This document shows, in pieces, positions 43,106 through 52,161 of a stretch of DNA of 64,000 nucleotides (its first letter is position 1; every line of letters begins with the position of its first letter). The notes below the pieces were generated by a model. The model had not been told where the DNA came from and ran no database searches. It worked only from the letters and a program-made list of their open reading frames with translations. Origin of the DNA: Streptomyces sp. NBC_00259 (GTDB lineage: Bacteria > Actinomycetota > Actinomycetes > Streptomycetales > Streptomycetaceae); contig NZ_CP108080.1 of NCBI RefSeq assembly GCF_036181745.1, forward strand, positions 5,397,501-5,461,500. Reading direction: 5' to 3'. Made by a program: the position numbers and the translations under genes.

Positions 43106-43149
43106 CCGTCCGCCGGTCGCGGCCGTGAGGCGGCAGGACCGGCGGACGG
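43106..43149. terminator. Bidirectional terminator after pfkA
   Basis: Perfect 13-bp arms (43106-43118 and 43137-43149) enclose an 18-nt loop between the converging pfkA and acid phosphatase genes. Confidence 0.65.
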
Positions 43150-43170
43150 GCGGGTTCGCGCGGGAACGCG

Positions 43171-43830
43171 TCAGGACAGCTTGCCGTCGTAGTCCGGCAG
43201 CTTGAACGTGCGCTCGGCGTGACCGCCGACCAGGTCGCTGGACCTGTTGCCGACGTTCGCGATGATCGTGTAGCCCTTGGCCTCGATCTCCGCGCGCTTA
43301 CCGGTCTTGTACGCGCTGACCTCCTCGAACAGATCGGGGATGCTGCGTACGTACAGCCCGTCGACCGGGTAGCCGGCCTTGTGGAGGTTGTACGAGGTCA
43401 GCGACTCGATGATGCCGGGCCGGGCCGTGACGAAGAAGATGTCCACGCCGCGGGAGTCGGCGTAGCGGGCGAGGTCCAGCACCTGCTCGACCGCGGGGGT
43501 CGGGTACTCCCAGAAGTAGTGGAAGTCCGTCTCCAGCGAGGTGTTGTCGATGTCCAGCACCATCGCCAGCCGCCGGCCGGACGCGTCGGCCGTGCGCTGC
43601 TCGATGTACGGCCGTGCGGTGGCGACGACCGCCGAGACATCGCGCTGCCAGGTCGCGTAGTCGACACCGCCGAGCGCGGCGAAGGTGGCGCCGGTCCGCT
43701 GCACCGCGGGAGTGGGTGCGGGTGCCGTGGTGGGTGCGGTCGCGGCCGTGGCGGTGGCCGTCATCGACGCGGTGAGGGCCAGCGCGGCGAACGAGACCGC
43801 GGCGCGGGAGGTCCATCTGCGTACATGCAT
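43171..43830 (-). CDS. Secreted HAD-family acid phosphatase (class B/C type)
   Basis: The 219-aa protein has a signal peptide (about 1-30) and an Ala/Pro/Thr linker. The HAD motif I is MVLDIDNTSLETD with nucleophile D93 and acid D95, motif II is FFVTARPG, and motif III/IV is NVGNRSSDLVGG. It is an extracellular phosphomonoesterase for phosphate scavenging. ATG 43830 is preceded by AGGAGTGA. The 165-bp gap on its upstream side has an AT-rich stretch (about 43900-43965) that likely holds its promoter. Confidence 0.9.
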   Translation of the reverse strand: MHVRRWTSRAAVSFAALALTASMTATATAATAPTTAPAPTPAVQRTGATFAALGGVDYATWQRDVSAVVATARPYIEQRTADASGRRLAMVLDIDNTSLETDFHYFWEYPTPAVEQVLDLARYADSRGVDIFFVTARPGIIESLTSYNLHKAGYPVDGLYVRSIPDLFEEVSAYKTGKRAEIEAKGYTIIANVGNRSSDLVGGHAERTFKLPDYDGKLS

Positions 43831-43995
43831 GGGGGGTTCACTCCTGAGGAGGTCCGGTGGACGCCTTGTCGGGCACGGAGTGCCGAAAGGGCCTTGGCAT
43901 GTTCGCGTTCAACAATGGACGGAATGCGGCGTTCCCTCTACCCCCGGGTAACTACGTTGTTTCGGAAGGGAGTAGGGCGCGTCGCGGCCACGGGC

Positions 43996-44691
43996 TCAGC
44001 CGGGAGCCAGTATCCAGAACTCGTGCACGATCCGGTCGAGGAACTCCTTGCCCGACTCGCCGGAGCTCTCCGAGGCACCCCAGCTGGAAGTGGCCGCCAT
44101 ACGGGCGTGGTAGCCGGCGTGCAGCTGTTGCAGGATGCCCTCCAGCCGGCGCTTCGGCATCGGCAGAATCTTCGCCACCGGGCGTACGTACGCTTGCCAG
44201 CGGGTCGTCGCCGCGCTGCGGAGCAGATCCGCCAGCTCCTCGTTCCGGCCGGTCGCCGTCAGCAGCTCGCGCGGGGACAGGGCCAGGGCCTGGGCGAGCG
44301 CCGCGGTCTGGCGTTCGTTGCCGCGCCAGTGGTTCGCGTCCTCCATGCGCCGGTACGCGGCGGAGTCCAGGCCGACGCGGCGCGCCAGGTCGTCGGGGCT
44401 CAGTGCGCGGGCCATCCGGTGCTCGCGCAGGCTCTGGGGTGCGCCGAGCAGTTCGGCGGGGGAGCACCACAGCACCCCGGCGAGCGCGGTCAGTTCCTGG
44501 GAGTCCGGCGCCAGCTGACCTCGTTCCCAGGCGACCACGACGTCCGGCGTTGTCCGGAGGCCGTACTGTGCCTGGAGTCCGTAGGCGACATGCCCGGGTG
44601 CCATCCCCAGGGCCTCGCGCAGGCGGCGGGCGGCGGGGGCGTTGAAGGGCGGGGTGGAGTGCACGCGCACACCGTAGGAGCGGACAGTCAC
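43996..44691 (-). CDS. Tandem-XRE DNA-binding protein
   Basis: The 231-aa protein has two helix-turn-helix units (about 15-80 and 90-145: TTPDVVVAWERGQLAPDSQELTALA, then LSPDDLARRVGLDSAAYRRMED) followed by a helical C-terminus (about 150-225). GTG 44691 is the longest supported start; GTG 44670 (VRVHSTPPFNAP) matches the likely conserved N-terminus equally well. It lies between the sugar ABC operon and the phosphatase. Possibly it regulates one of them, which is inference. Confidence 0.83.
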   Translation of the reverse strand: MTVRSYGVRVHSTPPFNAPAARRLREALGMAPGHVAYGLQAQYGLRTTPDVVVAWERGQLAPDSQELTALAGVLWCSPAELLGAPQSLREHRMARALSPDDLARRVGLDSAAYRRMEDANHWRGNERQTAALAQALALSPRELLTATGRNEELADLLRSAATTRWQAYVRPVAKILPMPKRRLEGILQQLHAGYHARMAATSSWGASESSGESGKEFLDRIVHEFWILAPG

Positions 44692-44747
44692 TGCTGGCTA
44701 CGGTGGGTTTACCCAAAGCCCGGAACTCGTAGGAAACTCCAGAGTGA

Positions 44748-45620
44748 TCATCCCTTGACCGAGCCGCCGAGCGTGAAGCCGCCCCCGAGCCGCCGGGCGA
44801 TCAGCACGTACAGCACCAGCACCGGCAGCGAGTAGAGGATCGAGAACGCCGCCAGCTGGCCGTAGACCACCGAGCCGTAGTTGCCGAACAGGGTGAAGAC
44901 GGAGACGGACGCGGGAAGCTGCTCGGGGGAGAGCAGCAGCATGAAGGGGACGAAGAAGTTTCCCCAGAGCATGATGAACGTGTAGATCATCACCACCGTG
45001 ACCCCCGGGCCCATCAGGGGCAGCACCACCCGGGTCAGGGTCTGCGTCATCGACGCTCCGTCGGTCCACGCCGCCTCCTCCAGCACGAGCGGGACGCCGT
45101 CCATGAAGTTCTTCATCAGCCAGATGGCGAACGGAAGCTGGGAGGTCGCGAGGAACAGCGCCGTCCCGTGCATCGTGTCGATCAGCTCCACCTGGACGAA
45201 CAGGCCGTACACCGGAACCATCACCGCCGTGATCGGCAGACAGGTCGTGAAGAGGATCGTCAGCAGGAACGGCCGGTTGAAGCGGGACCGGTAGCGGGAG
45301 AGCGGATAGGCCGCCAGCGCCGCGCAGACGACCGTGACGACGGTCGCACCGCCGCACAGCAGCAGACTGTTGAGCATCGGCGTGAAGGTGATCTCGTCGG
45401 TGAGTACGGCGTCGAAGTGCTCGGCCGTGACCGAGCCGGGCAGGCGTACCCGCAGATCGGCGTCCGCGTTCACCGACGCCAGCACCAGCCAGAGCAACGG
45501 AAGCGCGAAGCCCGCCGCGGTGAGCAGCAGCGCGGCGTCGGCGGCGAGGCGGGCCTTCGTACGCCGGTGCACCGGCCCCCGTGCCCGGCCGCGCAGCGAT
45601 CCGCGCATCGGACCACGCAT
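44748..45620 (-). CDS. Sugar ABC transporter permease (MalG/UgpE type)
   Basis: The 290-aa protein has six membrane segments and the EAA loop EEAAWTDGASMTQTLTRVVLPL. It has a very basic repetitive N-terminus (MRGPMRGSLRGRARG). It is the last gene of a binding-protein/permease/permease operon; ATG 45620 overlaps the previous stop (TGATG). No ATPase is encoded, as is common in Streptomyces, where the shared MsiK ATPase serves several importers. Confidence 0.9.
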   Translation of the reverse strand: MRGPMRGSLRGRARGPVHRRTKARLAADAALLLTAAGFALPLLWLVLASVNADADLRVRLPGSVTAEHFDAVLTDEITFTPMLNSLLLCGGATVVTVVCAALAAYPLSRYRSRFNRPFLLTILFTTCLPITAVMVPVYGLFVQVELIDTMHGTALFLATSQLPFAIWLMKNFMDGVPLVLEEAAWTDGASMTQTLTRVVLPLMGPGVTVVMIYTFIMLWGNFFVPFMLLLSPEQLPASVSVFTLFGNYGSVVYGQLAAFSILYSLPVLVLYVLIARRLGGGFTLGGSVKG

Positions 45621-46501
45621 CAGACCTCCACCTTCAGCAGCCGCAGGTACACGACCGAGAACAGCGAGCCGACCAGGAGCAGCAGCAGCGCCACCGCCGT
45701 CCCGTACCCGATCAGACTCTTCAGGAACGCCTGGTCGTACATGAACACCGGCAGGGTCTGGCTGCGATTGCCGGGCCCACCGCGCGTCATCGCCCAGATG
45801 AGACCGAAGACGGACAGCGTGGAGAGCGTGTTGAGCATCAGCGTCGTCCCGATGGAACGGCGGATCATCGGCAGCGTGATGTACCGCAGCCGGCGGACGC
45901 CCCCGGCGCCGTCGACCTCGGCGGCCTCGGTGACGTCGCGCGGGACCTCGGCGAGCGCGGCCGAGTAGATCAGCATCGAGAACGCGGTGCCGCGCCAGAC
46001 GTTGGCGAACGACACCGCGAGGATCGGCAGCGTGAACAGCCAGTTCTGGGACGGCAGATGCAGCCAGTCCAGCACGGCGTTGAGCGTGCCCTCGCGACGG
46101 AAGAACGCGTACAGCAGGAACGCCGCGACGATCTCCGGCAGCACCCAGGCCGTGATGACGAGCGCGCCCGTGAGCGTACGCACCGGCCGGGACGCGGCCC
46201 GCATCAGCCCGGCAAGCGCCAGCCCCAGCGTGTTCTGCCCGAGGACCGCCGAGACCACGGTGAAGACCAGCGTCAGCCAGACCGCGTTGCGGAAGTCCTC
46301 GTCGGCGAAGGCGCGGCGGAAGTTGTCCAGGCCGACGAAGTGCGAACCGGACGCCCCGGTCAGCTGGGTGTCGGTGAAGGCGATCCACACGCAGTAGCCG
46401 ATCGGCCCGGCGAGGAACAGCAGCAGGAGCAGCGTGGCGGGGGTCAGCGGCACCCACCGCCACGCCCGGGCTCCGCGGGAGTCCCGGCTGTCCCGGCTCA
46501 C
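45620..46501 (-). CDS. Sugar ABC transporter permease (MalF/UgpA type)
   Basis: The 293-aa protein has six membrane segments and the EAA loop TEAAEVDGAGGVRRLRYITLPM. GTG 46501 is 4 bp after the binding-protein stop. It pairs with the downstream permease as the heterodimeric CUT1-type channel. The longer reading frame into the binding-protein gene is rejected. Confidence 0.9.
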   Translation of the reverse strand: MSRDSRDSRGARAWRWVPLTPATLLLLLFLAGPIGYCVWIAFTDTQLTGASGSHFVGLDNFRRAFADEDFRNAVWLTLVFTVVSAVLGQNTLGLALAGLMRAASRPVRTLTGALVITAWVLPEIVAAFLLYAFFRREGTLNAVLDWLHLPSQNWLFTLPILAVSFANVWRGTAFSMLIYSAALAEVPRDVTEAAEVDGAGGVRRLRYITLPMIRRSIGTTLMLNTLSTLSVFGLIWAMTRGGPGNRSQTLPVFMYDQAFLKSLIGYGTAVALLLLLVGSLFSVVYLRLLKVEV

Positions 46502-46505
46502 CGGC

Positions 46506-47873
46506 TCACTTCTCCACGACCGCGCCGTCGGCGATGGTCCGCAGCTGTTCGTCGTACGCCTTCGCCGCGGCCGCCGGAGAGGCGTCACCGGTCGTCACCT
46601 TCTCCATCGCCTCGCCGATGGCCGTGGACACCTGGGGATAGACGGGCAGCGCCGGCCGGTAGTGCGTGTACGGCACGAGCTGGGTGAAGAACCTGATGCC
46701 CGGCATGGACGACAGATAGCGCGGGTCCGCGGCCACGTCCTTGCGCACGGCGATCTGGGCGCCCACGACGTCCCACCGCACCGCGTTCTCCCGCGACTGC
46801 AGCGTCTTGAGGAACTCCCAGGCCAGATCCGGGTTGTTCGCCTTCTGCGGGATCGCCCAGGTCCAGCCGCCGGACATGGACACCTTGCCGGGAGCCTGGC
46901 CGTGCTGCGTGGGCATCGGGGCCTGCGCCAGGTCCTTCTCCCAGGCCGGCCACTCCTTGGGGCCCTTGTTGATCCAGTTCTGGCCCATCCAGGAGCCGTC
47001 GAGGGAGATGGCGAGCTTGCCCTCGGGGAAGAACTCGGTCGCGACACGGGTGCCGACGTTCGGGTCGAGCGCGTCCGAGACGTCCGGGCCGAGCTTCTCC
47101 CCGTACACGGTCCGTACGAATCCGAGTGCGTCCTGGAAGCCCTTGCCGCCCGCGACCCACTTCTTGGCCGCCGGGTCGTACAGCGGGTCCGCGCCCGTGC
47201 CGTACAGCAGCATCTCGAAGCCCTGCATCACGGCCGCCTCGCCGGGGCCCTTGCCGGTGTAGACGTTGAGCGGGATGACGCCGGGGACCTCGCGCTTGAC
47301 GGTGCGGGCGGCGTCGAGGACCTCGTTCCAGTTCCTGGGCCGCCAGTCGGCGGGCAGGCCCGCCTTGGCGAAGATCTCCTTGTTGTACCAGAGGCCACGG
47401 GTGTCCGTGCCGTCCGGGACGCCGTACGTCTTGCCGTCCTCGGCCTTCGCTGCCGCGCGGGCCGTGTCGACGAACTGGTCCCAGGCGTCCCACTTCGCGA
47501 GGTAGTCGTCGAGGGGCTTCAAGTACCCGGCCTTGATGTCGGAGTTGATGCGGAAGGTGTCCTCGTAGACCAGGTCGGGGGCGGTCTTCGGGGAGCGCAT
47601 CATCTGCTGCGCCTTGGTGGCGTAGTCGTTGTCCGGGGCCTGGACGGGGATCAGTTTGACCGTCTTGCCGGGGTGGGCCTTCTCGAACTCCTTCTTCACG
47701 GACTCCAGGAAGGCGTCCTTGAAGCGGATGTTGTTGTCGGTCGAGCGGTTGTAGACCACCTCGACGGTGTTCGTGTCGCCCGCGCCGGAGCCGCCGCCGC
47801 AGGCGGTGAGGACGAGCCCGAGGGCGAGGGCGAGTACCGGAGGGGCGAGGGTCGGTGGAGCGTTGGGGCGCAC
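46506..47873 (-). CDS. Extracellular sugar-binding lipoprotein
   Basis: This is a family 1 solute-binding protein of about 455 aa with signal peptide and lipobox L-T-A-C followed by GGGSGAGD. It contains VEVVYNRSTDNNIRFKDAF near the N-terminus, the GTDTRGLWYNKEIFAKAG region typical of sugar binders, and SLDGSWMGQNW. GTG 47873 has AGGAGG 8 bp upstream; GTG 47879 is closer to it and less likely. It delivers an unidentified oligosaccharide to the two permeases. It is the first gene of the operon. Confidence 0.92.
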   Translation of the reverse strand: MRPNAPPTLAPPVLALALGLVLTACGGGSGAGDTNTVEVVYNRSTDNNIRFKDAFLESVKKEFEKAHPGKTVKLIPVQAPDNDYATKAQQMMRSPKTAPDLVYEDTFRINSDIKAGYLKPLDDYLAKWDAWDQFVDTARAAAKAEDGKTYGVPDGTDTRGLWYNKEIFAKAGLPADWRPRNWNEVLDAARTVKREVPGVIPLNVYTGKGPGEAAVMQGFEMLLYGTGADPLYDPAAKKWVAGGKGFQDALGFVRTVYGEKLGPDVSDALDPNVGTRVATEFFPEGKLAISLDGSWMGQNWINKGPKEWPAWEKDLAQAPMPTQHGQAPGKVSMSGGWTWAIPQKANNPDLAWEFLKTLQSRENAVRWDVVGAQIAVRKDVAADPRYLSSMPGIRFFTQLVPYTHYRPALPVYPQVSTAIGEAMEKVTTGDASPAAAAKAYDEQLRTIADGAVVEK

Positions 47874-47995
47874 GGGCACGACCTCCTCTGTCAGCCGTGG
47901 GGGCTGCCAGGTGACCGTAGGTCCGGCCCGGAATCAAGGTCAATGCCCGTGCACGAAAGGGCTTTCGGTCGGATGGTCCGGCGGTCCGGCGTCAC

Positions 47996-48113
47996 GGCTC
48001 CGGTGGTCGCGTGATGCGGCGGTGCGGCGTTACGGCTCCGGTGGTCGCGTGGTGCGCGTTACGGCTCCGGTGGTCACGTGGTGCGGCGGTCCGCTCCGGT
48101 GGTCGCGTGGTGC
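47996..48113. repeat. Imperfect tandem repeat upstream of the sugar ABC operon
   Basis: About four degenerate copies of a 28-38 bp unit built on GCTCCGGTGGTCGCGTGGTG fill the 253-bp gap between the binding-protein gene and the response regulator. Elsewhere in this gap I see no gene. Confidence 0.85.
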
Positions 48114-48132
48114 GGTCGGCCGCCGGGGCGGC

Positions 48133-48822
48133 TCAGCGGGCCGAGCGGATCCAGCGGTACTGGAGCTCCGGGCGGCCGATCTGGCCGTACTGAGGGCTGC
48201 GGGCGGCGCGTCCCTCGGTGACCAGGTGCTCCAGGTAGCGGCGCGCGGTGATGCGCGAGATGCCGACCGACGCGGCCGCCTCGGCCGCGGTGAGGCCGGC
48301 CTCGGTGTCCCGCAGGGTGCGGGTCACGGCCTCCAGCGTGGGCGCGCTGAGGCCCTTCGGGAGGGTGGTGGGCTGAGGGGTTCGCAGCGTCGCGAGCGCC
48401 CGGTCCACCTCGTCCTGACCGGACGCCTCGCCCGCGGTGGCGCGGAACTCGGCGTACCGGTCGAGCCGGTCGCGGAGCGTGGCGAAGGTGAACGGCTTCA
48501 GCACGTACTGGACCACGCCGAGGGACACGCCCTCGCGGACGATGGCCAGATCGCGCGCGGACGTCACGGCGATCACGTCGGCGGAGTGCCCGGCGGCGCG
48601 CAGGGAGCGCAGCAGTTGCAGCCCGTGCCCGTCGGGCAGATACAGGTCGAGCAGGATCAGCTCGACGGGTGTGCGCTCCAGCACCCGGTACGCCTCGGCC
48701 CGTGAATGCGCCACCCCGGCGACGGTGAACCCGGGCATGCGGCGGACGTACAGGGCGTGCGCGTCGGCGGCGACGGGATCGTCCTCGACGACGAGTACGC
48801 GGATGGCGGCGGGTGCGGTCAT
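48133..48822 (-). CDS. CitB/DcuR-type response regulator
   Basis: The 229-aa regulator has a receiver domain with acidic pocket VVEDDPV and phospho-acceptor D59 (LILLDLYLPDGHG), K in LKPFTF, a linker, and a C-terminal HTH (about 175-220: GLTAAEAAASVGISRITARRYLEHLV). It starts at ATG 48822, overlapping the kinase stop (ATGA). It is divergent from the symporter at 50671 and predicted to activate dicarboxylate uptake, as CitAB/DcuSR do in other bacteria. Confidence 0.93.
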   Translation of the reverse strand: MTAPAAIRVLVVEDDPVAADAHALYVRRMPGFTVAGVAHSRAEAYRVLERTPVELILLDLYLPDGHGLQLLRSLRAAGHSADVIAVTSARDLAIVREGVSLGVVQYVLKPFTFATLRDRLDRYAEFRATAGEASGQDEVDRALATLRTPQPTTLPKGLSAPTLEAVTRTLRDTEAGLTAAEAAASVGISRITARRYLEHLVTEGRAARSPQYGQIGRPELQYRWIRSAR

Positions 48823-50543
48823 GCGCTCACCTCCGCGGCTCTGAGCGGCAGTCGTACCGTGAACTGAGCGCCACCGTAAGGGCCCTGCTCCACCTCGACC
48901 GTGCCCCGGCCCCGGTGCGCGGCCTGCCGCACAAGCGCGAGCCCCAGCCCCCGCCCGGGGCCCCTGGTCGACCAGCCGCGCTCGAACACGGCCTCCACGT
49001 CGCCGGAACGCACCCCGGGGCCGGAGTCGCTGACGCGCAGGACGAGTTCGCCGTCGTCGGTGCGGGCCGTGACGACGACCCGGGGGTGGCGGTGCGCGGA
49101 CCCCGCCGTCCCCGGCGAGGAGGAATGAGGGTCTGCCTCCGTGTCCCCGGACCGGGAACTCCGGGCGCCGGGGACGGTGGCGTGCGGGCGGGGCGCGGCG
49201 TCGGCGGGCGCGTCCGTGGCCGGGGCGCCCGACGACGCCTCGACCGCGTTGTCGATGAGGTTGCCGAGCACGGTGACCAGATCCCGCGGCGGCAGCCACG
49301 GCGGCAGGACCCCGTCGTCGATGCGGCTGTCGTCGGTCAGGACCAGTTCGACGCCGCTCTCGTTGGCCTGGGCCGCCTTGCCCAGCAGCAGCGCCGCCAG
49401 CACCGGCTCGCCGACCGCGCTCACCACACGGTCCGTGAGGACCTGGGCCAGTTCGAGCTCGGCCGTGGCGAACTCGACCGCCTCGTCCGCGCGGCCCAGC
49501 TCGATCAGGGAGACCACGGTGTGCAGCCGGTTCGCGGCCTCGTGGGCCTGGGCGCGCAGCGCCTGGGTGAAGCCACGCTCGGAGTCGAGCTCGCCGGTGA
49601 GCGCCTGGAGTTCGGTGTGGTCCCGCAGGGTCACGACCGTGCCCCGGCGCTCGCCGCCGACCACCGGCTGGGTGGACACGACCAGCACCCGGTCCGCGGT
49701 CAGATGCAGCTCGTCGACCCGCGCCTCACTCGCCAGCAGCACCCCCGTCAGCCCGGGCGGCAGGCCCAGTTCGCCCGCGCTCCGGCCCACCACGTCCGCG
49801 TCCAGGCCGAGCAACTCGCGTGCGCCGTCGTTGATCAGGGCGATGCGCCGCCGCCCGTCGAGCATCAGCAGCCCCTCACGTACCGCGTGCAACGTGGCCT
49901 CGTGGTAGTCGTGCATCCGGCTTAGCTCCGATGCGTTCATCCCGTGCGTGTGCCGGCGCAGCCGTGCGTTGATCACGTACGTACCGACGCCGCCCAGCGC
50001 CAGTGCCACCCCCGCCATCCCCAGCAGCGCGGTGACCTGCTCCCGTACCTGCTCGCTGATCCTGTCGATGGTGATGCCCGAGCTCACGAGCGCGACGATC
50101 CGGCCGTCCTCGCGCACCGGCGCCACCGTCCGTACCGAGCGGCCCAGCACTCCCATGTGCGTCTCCGAGAACGTACGCCCGCGCAGCGCCTCGTCGATGT
50201 GCCCCAGATACGTGCGGCCGATCTGGTCCGGCTCCGGATGCGTCCACCGTGTGCCGTCCGGAGCCATGATCACCACGAAGTTGACGCCCGAGTCCTTCCG
50301 CAGTCGCTCGGCGTAGGGCTGCAGCACCGCGGTCGGATCGGGTGACCGCACGGCGGCCACCACCGAAGGCGAGTCCGCCACCGCGGTCGCGGTGGCGGTC
50401 ACCTGCCGGCGGGCCGTTTCCTCGGCCTGCTCGCGATCGGTGAGATAGGCGAAGAACGCGCACCCCGCCACGATCGCGGCGACCAGGACCACCTGCATCG
50501 CGAAGAGCTGGCCGGCGAGGCTCCGTGGGCGGGGTATGTGCAT
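48819..50543 (-). CDS. CitA/DcuS-type sensor histidine kinase
   Basis: The 574-aa kinase has helix 1 (about 10-32), a periplasmic PAS/Cache sensor (about 35-170) with VIMAPDGTRWTHP and SGITIDRI near its end, helix 2 (about 175-195), a cytoplasmic PAS (about 210-320), H-box AQAHEAANRLHTVVS and N-box LGNLIDNAVEASS. A 45-residue Ser/Pro/Ala/Asp insert (about 455-500) separates the N-box from G1 DSGPGV. The end is GRGLGLALV. The sensor fold suggests a carboxylate ligand. It is upstream of its regulator. Confidence 0.92.
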   Translation of the reverse strand: MHIPRPRSLAGQLFAMQVVLVAAIVAGCAFFAYLTDREQAEETARRQVTATATAVADSPSVVAAVRSPDPTAVLQPYAERLRKDSGVNFVVIMAPDGTRWTHPEPDQIGRTYLGHIDEALRGRTFSETHMGVLGRSVRTVAPVREDGRIVALVSSGITIDRISEQVREQVTALLGMAGVALALGGVGTYVINARLRRHTHGMNASELSRMHDYHEATLHAVREGLLMLDGRRRIALINDGARELLGLDADVVGRSAGELGLPPGLTGVLLASEARVDELHLTADRVLVVSTQPVVGGERRGTVVTLRDHTELQALTGELDSERGFTQALRAQAHEAANRLHTVVSLIELGRADEAVEFATAELELAQVLTDRVVSAVGEPVLAALLLGKAAQANESGVELVLTDDSRIDDGVLPPWLPPRDLVTVLGNLIDNAVEASSGAPATDAPADAAPRPHATVPGARSSRSGDTEADPHSSSPGTAGSAHRHPRVVVTARTDDGELVLRVSDSGPGVRSGDVEAVFERGWSTRGPGRGLGLALVRQAAHRGRGTVEVEQGPYGGAQFTVRLPLRAAEVSA

Positions 50544-50564
50544 GGGTCAAGTCTGCCTGGCTGA

Positions 50565-50580
50565 TTTCGTGTGAACGAAA
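50565..50580. promoter_or_regulatory. TTTCGT-GTGA-ACGAAA palindrome
   Basis: A perfect 6+4+6 inverted repeat lies in the 127-bp divergent region between the kinase and symporter genes. It is probably a regulator-binding site. Confidence 0.5.
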
Positions 50581-50591
50581 CGCACGCAAGG

Positions 50592-50605
50592 GTGACCGGA
50601 GTCAC
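50592..50605. promoter_or_regulatory. GTGAC-CGGA-GTCAC palindrome
   Basis: A perfect 5+4+5 repeat 12 bp after the TTTCGT palindrome, upstream of the symporter gene. Two adjacent dyads suggest a compound operator. Confidence 0.45.
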
Positions 50606-50670
50606 AGGCTGCTGAATAGTCACCGGCATCCACCGGGACGTGGATGCTCATCAGCCGAGGAGGAATCCCT

Positions 50671-52050
50671 GTGGCAAGCGCAGCCGCACCAGCAGCCGCA
50701 AGGCGGGACCGCACCCACTATCTGTATCTCGCCGTCATCGGTGCCGTCGTCCTCGGCATCATCGTGGGCTTCGCGGCCCCCGGAGTCGCCGTCGAGCTCA
50801 AGCCGATCGGCACCGGGTTCGTCAACCTGATCAAGATGATGATCTCCCCGATCATCTTCTGCACGATCGTGCTCGGCGTCGGCTCGGTCCGCAAGGCCGC
50901 CAAGGTCGGCGCCGTCGGCGGCCTCGCCCTCGGCTACTTCCTGGTCATGTCGACGGTGGCGCTCGCCATCGGGCTGATCGTGGGCAACATCCTGGAGCCG
51001 GGCGCCGGACTGGACCTCACGGAGGCCGCGAAGGCCGCGGGCGAGAAGCAGGCCGCGGGCGCCAGCGAGGGCACCGTGGACTTCCTCCTCGGGATCATCC
51101 CGACGACGCTGGTCTCCGCCTTCACCGAGGGCGAGGTGCTGCAGACGCTGGTGGTCGCCCTGCTCTCGGGCTTCGCGCTGCAGGCCATGGGCACGGCGGG
51201 TGAGCCGATCCTGCGCGGTATCGGGCACATCCAGAAGCTCGTCTTCCGCATCCTCGCGATGATCATGTGGGCGGCGCCCGTCGGTGCCTTCGGCGCGATC
51301 GCGGCGGTGGTCGGCGAGACCGGTGTCGACGCGCTGAAGTCGCTCGCGGTGATCATGATCGGCTTCTACATCACCTGTGCGCTCTTCGTGGTCCTGGTGC
51401 TCGGCGGACTGCTGCGGCTCGTCGCCGGCATGAACCTGTTCGCGCTGCTGAAGTACCTCGGCCGGGAGTTCCTGCTGATCCTCTCCACCTCGTCGTCCGA
51501 GTCCGCCCTGCCGCGGCTCATCGCCAAGATGGAGCACCTGGGCGTCTCGAAGCCCGTCGTCGGCATCACCGTCCCGACCGGCTACTCGTTCAACCTCGAC
51601 GGCACCGCGATCTATCTGACGATGGGCTCGATCTTCGTCGCCGAGGCGATGGGCACCCCGCTCTCGATCAGCGAGCAGATCTCGCTGCTCGTCTTCATGG
51701 TCATCGCGTCCAAGGGCGCGGCGGGCGTCACCGGAGCGGGTCTGGCGACCCTCGCCGGCGGCCTCCAGTCGCACAAGCCCGCGCTGGTCGACGGCGTCGG
51801 TCTGATCGTCGGCATCGACCGGTTCATGAGCGAGGCCCGGGCCCTCACCAACTTCGCGGGCAACGCCGTCGCCACGGTCCTCGTCGGCACCTGGACGAAG
51901 GAGATCGACAAGGAGCGGGCTGCCGGGGTCCTCGCCGGGCACATCCCGTTCGACGAGAAGACCCTCGTCGACGACCATGCCCCGGCCGCCCACGCCGACG
52001 TACCGGAGCAGCGGGACGGGGCCGTCGCCGAGCCGGTCGCCAAGGTCTGA
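50671..52050 (+). CDS. dctA: Dicarboxylate:cation symporter (DctA/DAACS family)
   Basis: The 459-aa transporter has about eight membrane helices plus the two re-entrant hairpins of the family: the serine-rich STSSSESALPRL and the NLDGTAIYLTMG motif near residue 310, and GAAGVTGAG near 350. It takes up C4-dicarboxylates with protons or sodium. GTG 50671 is 8 bp after a perfect AGGAGG; ATG 50644 has no such site. Divergent placement to a CitA/DcuS-type system is the standard regulatory arrangement. Confidence 0.93.
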   Translation: MASAAAPAAARRDRTHYLYLAVIGAVVLGIIVGFAAPGVAVELKPIGTGFVNLIKMMISPIIFCTIVLGVGSVRKAAKVGAVGGLALGYFLVMSTVALAIGLIVGNILEPGAGLDLTEAAKAAGEKQAAGASEGTVDFLLGIIPTTLVSAFTEGEVLQTLVVALLSGFALQAMGTAGEPILRGIGHIQKLVFRILAMIMWAAPVGAFGAIAAVVGETGVDALKSLAVIMIGFYITCALFVVLVLGGLLRLVAGMNLFALLKYLGREFLLILSTSSSESALPRLIAKMEHLGVSKPVVGITVPTGYSFNLDGTAIYLTMGSIFVAEAMGTPLSISEQISLLVFMVIASKGAAGVTGAGLATLAGGLQSHKPALVDGVGLIVGIDRFMSEARALTNFAGNAVATVLVGTWTKEIDKERAAGVLAGHIPFDEKTLVDDHAPAAHADVPEQRDGAVAEPVAKV

Positions 52051-52058
52051 GCACCTCG

Positions 52059-52113
52059 ACACCCCCGTCCGAGAACCCCGGACACCTCGTCCGAGAACCC
52101 CGGACACCCGTCC
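52059..52113. repeat. 22-bp tandem repeat after dctA
   Basis: Two and a half copies of ACACCTCGTCCGAGAACCCC (plus GG) start 8 bp past the dctA stop. No coding role is visible. Confidence 0.85.
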
Positions 52114-52124
52114 CGCGACACCCC

Positions 52125-52155
52125 CAGGGGCCCCGGCACCACGCCGGGGCCCCTG
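52125..52155. terminator. Bidirectional terminator between dctA and the thioesterase gene
   Basis: A perfect 13-bp stem (52125-52137 with 52143-52155) has a 5-nt loop and ends 6 bp before the stop of the minus-strand thioesterase. Confidence 0.8.
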
Positions 52156-52161
52156 CCCGTG

